Translations under genes and position numbers: made by a program
Assembly (NCBI GenBank): GCA_035222895.1
Contig: JAVYIG010009899.1
Span: 1 to 64,000, forward strand
Direction of reading: 5' to 3'
Source of the DNA: Strongylocentrotus droebachiensis
Lineage: Eukaryota > Echinodermata > Echinoidea > Camarodonta > Strongylocentrotidae
Length of the DNA stretch: 64,000 bases
Notes under the pieces: generated by a model
The model's database searches: none
What the model was told of the DNA's origin: nothing
What the model saw: the letters and a program-made list of their open reading frames with translations, nothing else
Part shown: in pieces, positions 58,090-64,000 of the stretch
Layout: each line of letters starts with the position of its first letter
How positions within the stretch are numbered: position 1 is the stretch's first letter

Positions 58090-59117
58090 GAGACCCCCCC
58101 CCGGGCACCTGTCCGGTCCAATATGAACACTACTTATGTACATTATGTACATGTATTGGCCACTTCACATGTTACAGTGATGCAAATATATGCCTTGTTC
58201 ACACATACATGTACAGTGTGTGTACATGTAGCTTGGTAAACTGCTGTTATCCATCGCAGTTTAGAGATTTCTTGTTTTTCTAAATTAATCATTTTTCGTC
58301 CTCGAATTGGCAACAGTTAATCTCATTTTCCAGTCTTTTATAGTTTGAAAAAAATTAAAATGTTTATCAAATGAAATAATAATAAAGAAAATTTGCAAGA
58401 TATTGAACTGAAGAAGTGCCAATTTGTACACAAACAAATTAATTATATGATTGAAACCACATTGCCAATTTTGAGACTTTAATGATTAGTTGCAAATAAG
58501 TCGCTCTCATTCGAGAACAGCACAATTTACTGCATTGGAAAAAGATTGCAAATTATTTGTGATTCTTTGTGTTTTTGCTCATTTACAATGTGTAGCATTC
58601 TGAACCAATAGACACTGGACAAAAATTCAAAGGATAAACTTTCCTGCTCTGGGTTACACATAGAAATGGTTCATTTTTCTGCAGAATTTTGTTTGTTCCC
58701 AGTTGTTTCCAAAGTTATATCTGAAACGGGATGATTTGTTTAATAATGCATGGCCCTTGTGTACGAAGAGGACGTGGGAAAGTCTGACTGTAAACAGCTA
58801 CTGAGGAGGCTTGAATTTAAATGAGAAGTGAACAAAAACACCCTTCGTATATTTTCTTGAGGCCTTTTTCTCCTTCTGTAAAAGAACGATTTCTGACGTG
58901 TATGTTTTTTATGGTTTGTTTCCAGAGCATCTTTTGTTAATCTTTTTGTTTCCAAACAAGCTTTTATTTGTGGAGCTTTCCAGAGAGAAATGCTGTCTTA
59001 TGTCTTATTTTTTTTCAACTACTGTACATATGTTTTATTTATGTTTGATATTATGTAGATCAGCTACATGTACTTGAGAGGGAGAGAGAGAGAAAGAGGG
59101 ACGAGGAGAAAGACATG
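58090..59117. other. Intron 1, AT-rich, nothing recognised
   Basis: No repeat family, RNA gene or exon features beyond TACATG runs and a short GA tract near 59075-59100. Confidence 0.35.
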
Positions 59118-59396
59118 GGGCCTGTTTTCATCAGCTCGAGATTGAACTATCCCGATCACAAATTATCCAGTTAATTGCGTCTTCATCAGCCCGAAGTTGC
59201 AATTAGCGGGATATTTGGTCAAGATATCTTGGGCTAGTTTGCACAATATCTCGCTATTTGGCAAAATATCCCTTTACTGTCCGGTGCGCCCTCACCAGCC
59301 CGAAGACACTCACTATGCGCAAACGCTGAGCAAAATATCTTGAGCTAATTTCTTGAGCTTGAGTTTCAAGTCTCGAGCTGATGAAGACAGGCCTAC
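59118..59396. mobile_element. GGCCTGTCTTCA-family MITE, copy 3
   Basis: GGCCTGTTTTCATCAGCTCG, AACTATCCCGATCACAAATT, TTGCGTCTTCATCAGCCCGA and TTGCAATTAGCGGGATATTT on the left; AGTCTCGAGCTGATGAAGAC AGGCCTAC on the right. Related to 32403 and 52546. A (GA)n and G run follow at 59403-59440. Confidence 0.7.
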
Positions 59397-60151
59397 AATG
59401 TAGATAGAGAGAGAGAGAGAGAAAGGGGGGGGGGGGGGGGCAAAAGAGGGGATTAAAAGACTCATGGCCCTTGTGGCTGTGAACAGACAAAAAAAAAATC
59501 TCTAACAATCAATTTTCTAGGGCAGTAGTTTGCCAATAAAGCCCACATTACAGAAGAGCTCATGCGTAAATAAGAAACGCTACATTTATCATTAATTTAT
59601 TTGGGTATCTTATCAGTAACATTACCTTCAACTCTTCAGGTGTCTGTCTGGACAGTAGGAAAGGGTCAAAGGACTTATGATGTCTGGAAAAGTTTAACAC
59701 ACTTTATAATAGTTGAATATACAGTTAACGACTAAACTATTCATACCCTGTTATTTTTTAGATGTCACCCCCAAAAAATGTGTTTGAAGACAAAATTGAT
59801 TTAAACAAATAATAATTTGGGTTTTCTGTTGTACACATAAAACCTAAATTTTGTATTCTTTCATTAATATTCAACTTCAAACATATTTTTGGGGAAAATT
59901 CCTTGCAGAAATGTGTCTAACATGACACCCTCTTTCGCATTATGATACAATTTAAGTGAAATTTTGCCATCAAGTTTTTAGGGCTGCCAACGCTTTAGAG
60001 GGGCTTTAAGCGCAGTAGAGTATGTTCATTCACATGTAGTAGCTGTGCTGTATTAAAGGGACATACCTGTACATGTATTATGATTTTCCTTGCTCTGTTC
60101 TCACTCCAGGCAAGAGTAGTATTATGTGAGATATAATGATACCCATATTAA

Positions 60152-60436
<285 letters not shown>

Positions 60437-60464
60437 TGACAAATGCTCTGTTGTCAATTTTCCT

Positions 60465-60725
60465 GGCCCCGATCCTAACCCTCAACATAAACCTAACCCT
60501 TTAACTGTATAAACGTGACCCTGACCCCGAACGTAACCCTAACCCTCTAACCCTCTAACCCTCACCCTGACCCTAAACATAAACCTAACCCTAAAACCCC
60601 ATAACTGTATAACCATGACTCTGACCCTTAAACCCTTACCCTAATACCCTAAACATAAACCTACATGTAACTCTATAACTTTATAACTCTAACCCGGACC
60701 CTTACCCTCAATCCTATTCTATTGA
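60465..60725. repeat. Degenerate CCCTAA (telomere-like) repeats in SIK3 intron 2
   Basis: CCTAACCC, CCCTAACCCTCTAACCCT, CCCTAAACATAAACCTAACC and ATAACTCTAACCC scattered over about 260 bases with ACTGTATAA-type interruptions. Animal telomeres are usually TTAGGG/CCCTAA, so this looks like an old, eroded interstitial tract or a CCCTAA-derived microsatellite. Confidence 0.75.
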
Positions 60726-61110
60726 CTGTAAACCTACTGTTACTCTAAAACCTACCGGTACATGTATAGCCACCGTAATCTATCATTTATACCTGACAAA
60801 ATAAAGCAAATTTCACTCCCGCAAATATGGGGTCTAACTTGATGCTGAGTTACACAGGGTCCAGTTTTGTGTTCCAGTTTTATTTCCATATGATGAGGCA
60901 CATGTCTGCATGCGATAATTAATGTCTCTCATATCCCTTTCATATTATTAGGGTATGAGAGAGTTACTTCCGGACCGAGTCCGTACTTGGTCAATACCAA
61001 TGAGTTGATATGACCTGTATTGATCAGCAAAAGTTGAATCTGCACTCAGTGGAGACCTTTAGATCTGCTTTGAGTGGAGGTTTGAGTCAAGGCCCTCTTT
61101 CTATTCTATT

Positions 61111-61165
61111 ACTACTACTGCTACTACTACTACTACTACTGCTACTGCTACTACTACTACTACTG

Positions 61166-61197
<32 letters not shown>

Positions 61198-61275
61198 GCT
61201 ACTACTTCTACTACTACTACTTCTACTACTACTGCTACTACTTCTACTACTACTACTTCTACTACTACTGCTACA
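61111..61275. repeat. (CTA)n trinucleotide tract
   Basis: ACTACTACT with scattered CTG and TTC variants over about 165 bases. Poly-Leu and poly-Ser frames are artefacts of the repeat. Confidence 0.95.
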
Positions 61276-61506
61276 TGTATATGGTTCTGAAGCAGTACTC
61301 ATTTTGTTCTTGGCTATCAAAGGGGTATCGCTGTAAGATTGCCCTTTCCAACAATTCACATTTCTGCCTTCCCAAGCTATTCTTATGACGTAACCACCTG
61401 TCACACTTCTTATCGTTGACATTTTCAAAGTGTTAACGTTCACAACGCATGCGCCTACTAAAATGTACATCCTCAGTCTGTTCTGCTGTAGTAAGTCTTG
61501 AAGAAA

Positions 61507-61688
61507 TACAGTGAAACCTGTCTATAAAGACCACCCAAGGGAGACTAGAAAAATTGTCTTTATAGGCAGGTGGTCTTTTATATGTACATGTTTCAAAGAA
61601 AAATAATTTTCAAGGGAAACAAAAAATGTAATCTTTGTAGACAGGTGGTCTTTCTATACAGGTGGTCGCTGAAGCAGGTTTTACTATA
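61507..61688. mobile_element. Tc1/mariner-like MITE, copy 2
   Basis: TACAGTGAAACCTGTCTATA at the left and CAGGTTTTACTATA at the right. Inside, AAAGACCACCCAAGGGAGAC and a GTAGACAGGTGGTCTTTCTA block face each other. TA plus CAGT ends are the Tc1/mariner signature. Confidence 0.7.
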
Positions 61689-61693
61689 GCATA

Positions 61694-61861
61694 TACAGTC
61701 AAACATGTCTATTGAGTCCACCCACAGAAAACAGAGAAAGTGGTCACTGTAGACAGGAGGCTTTTCTATACAGGTTCTACAAGACACGTCTTTCTCCAGG
61801 GAGACAGAATGCATGGCCACTATAGACAGGTGGCCACTATTTAAAGACAGGGTTTACTGTA
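61694..61861. mobile_element. Tc1/mariner-like MITE, copy 3
   Basis: TACAGTCAAACATGTCTATT to GGGTTTACTGTA, only six bases from copy 2. More diverged interior (GTGGTCACTGTAGACAGGAG). Confidence 0.6.
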
Positions 61862-62162
61862 TTTGTTATGAAAGGTTTTTTTATATTTTACTTCCGCTAC
61901 TTGATGACTTCTTCTTGCCAATAAGCATCCTCCTCATTTAGACCAACCTTTAATACTGCTTTCTTTCTTCACCACATCTTTCCATCCAATCTTCGGTCTT
62001 CCTCCCCCTCTTGCGCCATCCACTTCCAGATCCCACGCTCTTTCCAACATGTTCATCATCTTCCCTTCTCCACACATGACCAATCTATCTCAATCCACTT
62101 CTCTCTACAACTGCCACCGCAATTTCTTCCAGACCCCACCTTTCCATGAGTATGTATGCAAG

Positions 62163-62362
62163 TACAGTGAAACCTGTATATAAAGACCACCCAAGGGAGA
62201 CAAGAAAGTGGTCTTTACAGACAGGGGGTCCTTAAACGTACAGGTTCCCTTTATACTACATGTTTCATTGAGAAACCATTTTCAAGGAAAACAAAAAAAT
62301 GTGGTCATTGTAGACAGGTGGTCCTTTCTATACAGGTGGTTGTTAAAGCAGGTTTGACTGTA
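62163..62362. mobile_element. Tc1/mariner-like MITE, copy 4
   Basis: TACAGTGAAACCTG (62163) is inverted with one mismatch at 62349-62362 (CAGGTTTGACTGTA). Internal AAAGACCACC and GTGGTCTTTACAGACAGG pair. It ends about 75 bases before exon 3. Confidence 0.75.
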
Positions 62363-62399
62363 TATTGAATTTGAAATGGATGAATCTAAACTTGTGTAA

Positions 62400-62831
<432 letters not shown>

Positions 62832-62835
62832 GTAG

Positions 62836-63190
62836 AGGTGTTGTGGTAGAGTTGTTTAAGCACTTGAATTGAAATTCAGAATGCCGTGGGTTCTGCCCCC
62901 AACACGGCACTGATGTCTTTTGGCAAGGCATTAATCTACATTTGCCAATCCATACCAAGGAGAAAAATGGGGACCTAGAAGGATGATGAAATTCTTTGTG
63001 TTAGTAATTGCCATATGCCCTCACGGTGACCATTTGGTAGGAATATTCCCCAGGGAGTGGAGATGGTGCACATTGAGGTGGTGAATGAATCTGATGACCA
63101 AGACAGTTAATAATATCTGTAAACTAAAGCACTTATAGATGGTATTTCGTATTAAGCGCTTTATAAATCCAGATTTTTATTTAATTTTAA
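62836..63190 (+). mobile_element. Near full-length tRNA-derived SINE, plus strand
   Basis: A decayed tRNA head (GTTGTGGTAGAGTTGTTTAA, GCCGTGGGTTCTGCCCCCAA), the shared body (GGCAAGGCATTAATCTACAT, AAATGGGGACCTAGAAGGAT, CCCCAGGGAGTGGAGATGGT, AATGAATCTGATGACC) and the tail (ATTAAGCGCTTTATAAATCC). It gives the layout against which 57179 and 57430 can be read. Confidence 0.75.
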
Positions 63191-64000
63191 GCTGTTTGAT
63201 TTTAAACCTTTCAATCCTGTGAGCATTAACTATTTCTATCATACCCCCCCCCCCCCCCCAGAAAAAGAAAGAAAAAGATTTTAAACATTGTGTTGTTTGT
63301 TTGGATCAAGAATAAGTCAGGAGCAACCTGAAACAGAAGATCTTCTATGTGCAGGGCTGACTACTATTCCTGTGTTTAAGGAACACCAAGCCTTTACAAA
63401 ATAAAGTGTACCTGCCAACTTTTCATAGCAAAAATTAAAATTAAGAGTGCAATTTGTGTACTATTTGTAGTACAAATGGAATGGCTACTTTATGCTGGCC
63501 TTCAAACTAATAAACACAAACCTACATTCTTTCCTTTTTTGAGTAAACGCACACAAATTGCACTCTATTTCTAATATATTCCTGAGAGGTTTTCTTGATT
63601 AAAAGCAACTTAATAATCAGGGTGGACATACCCTTTAAGTGCAGTGTACTGCTATCATAATGTTGTGACAATTTTTTGTTGTAGGTGCAAACGGCCTTGT
63701 GTCGAATGAGGTTTAATCCATAATATTCTTTCCTTGGCACATCGATCCGCAAATTTTCCCCTCCGTGTTCTGTATAGGCTTTGATTTTGCTTTATTCCAT
63801 GTTGTATTTCCCTCTTCTTTTTATTAAAGGTCATAGTCTATTGTTCTTCTCCTGTAGTAATTGATTTTCTTCTCTTTATTTTTCCCTCTCTATTTGTTTT
63901 TTTTAATATATTTTTTTTATTGAAAATTGAATAAAATCTACATGCTGGATAGACAGCTCTTATTTATTAGCAGGGAATTTACAAGCTTAGCTTTTTACTA
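63191..64000. other. SIK3 intron 3, no exon found
   Basis: A C run at 63246-63259, AT-rich sequence and an inverted TCAGGGTGGACAT fragment near 63618. No DFG-bearing exon is present before the window ends. Confidence 0.5.

Noticed and set aside
61010-61336. Poly-Leu and poly-Ser frames
   Set aside because: Direct translation of the (CTA)n tract in SIK3 intron 2.

Overview
This is animal nuclear DNA. It carries long spliced introns with GT..AG junctions, (GA)n, (CT)n and (CCA)n microsatellites, tRNA-derived SINEs and many small inverted-repeat transposons, and no compact bacterial-style gene block. The one confidently recognised gene is an invertebrate salt-inducible kinase 3 (SIK3/QSK). The repeat style (very many TACATG runs, tRNA-SINEs ending near GCGCTTTA, MITEs with TTTCACAAA ends) suggests an echinoderm, most likely a sea urchin. 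The organism call is inference.

Layout. 311-574 (-): first exon of an unrecognised secreted protein running off the left edge, with a TATA box and a CRE-like site. 1077-10315: candidate 9.2-kb mobile element bounded by ACGTT-rich arrays. It contains a five-exon DUF4806-domain gene on the minus strand (3604-6578, apparently with a one-base frameshift), three ~475-bp tandem repeats, a nested piggyBac-like MITE and a ~0.9-kb foldback. 10.3-18.6 kb: intergenic DNA with a 245-bp foldback, a GTTTAAA-rich array, (CT)n tracts, a 22-copy ~41-bp minisatellite, a tRNA-SINE and a (CCA)n tract. 18633-62598 (+): SIK3 exons 1-3, encoding the kinase N-lobe through HRDLKAEN. Intron 1 is about 41.4 kb and intron 2 about 2.1 kb. 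Exon 4 (DFG onward) lies beyond the window.

Intron 1 has no supported nested gene. It is a dense archive of non-autonomous transposons, several with readable target-site duplications: hAT-like elements with 6-bp TSDs at 19466, 22243, 39662 and 55168; a Harbinger-like element with TTA TSDs at 44850; and a 1.9-kb foldback at 50214-52109 with GGAATG TSDs, built of 63-bp self-complementary units. It also holds a remnant encoding the start of a THAP-like zinc finger, LINE 3' tails, SINEs and G-rich minisatellites. Intron 2 holds three Tc1/mariner-like MITEs, a (CTA)n tract and degenerate CCCTAA repeats.

The genes show no functional linkage. The best candidates for something undescribed are the ACGTT-bounded element carrying the DUF4806 gene and the nested-palindrome foldback at 50.2-52.1 kb.
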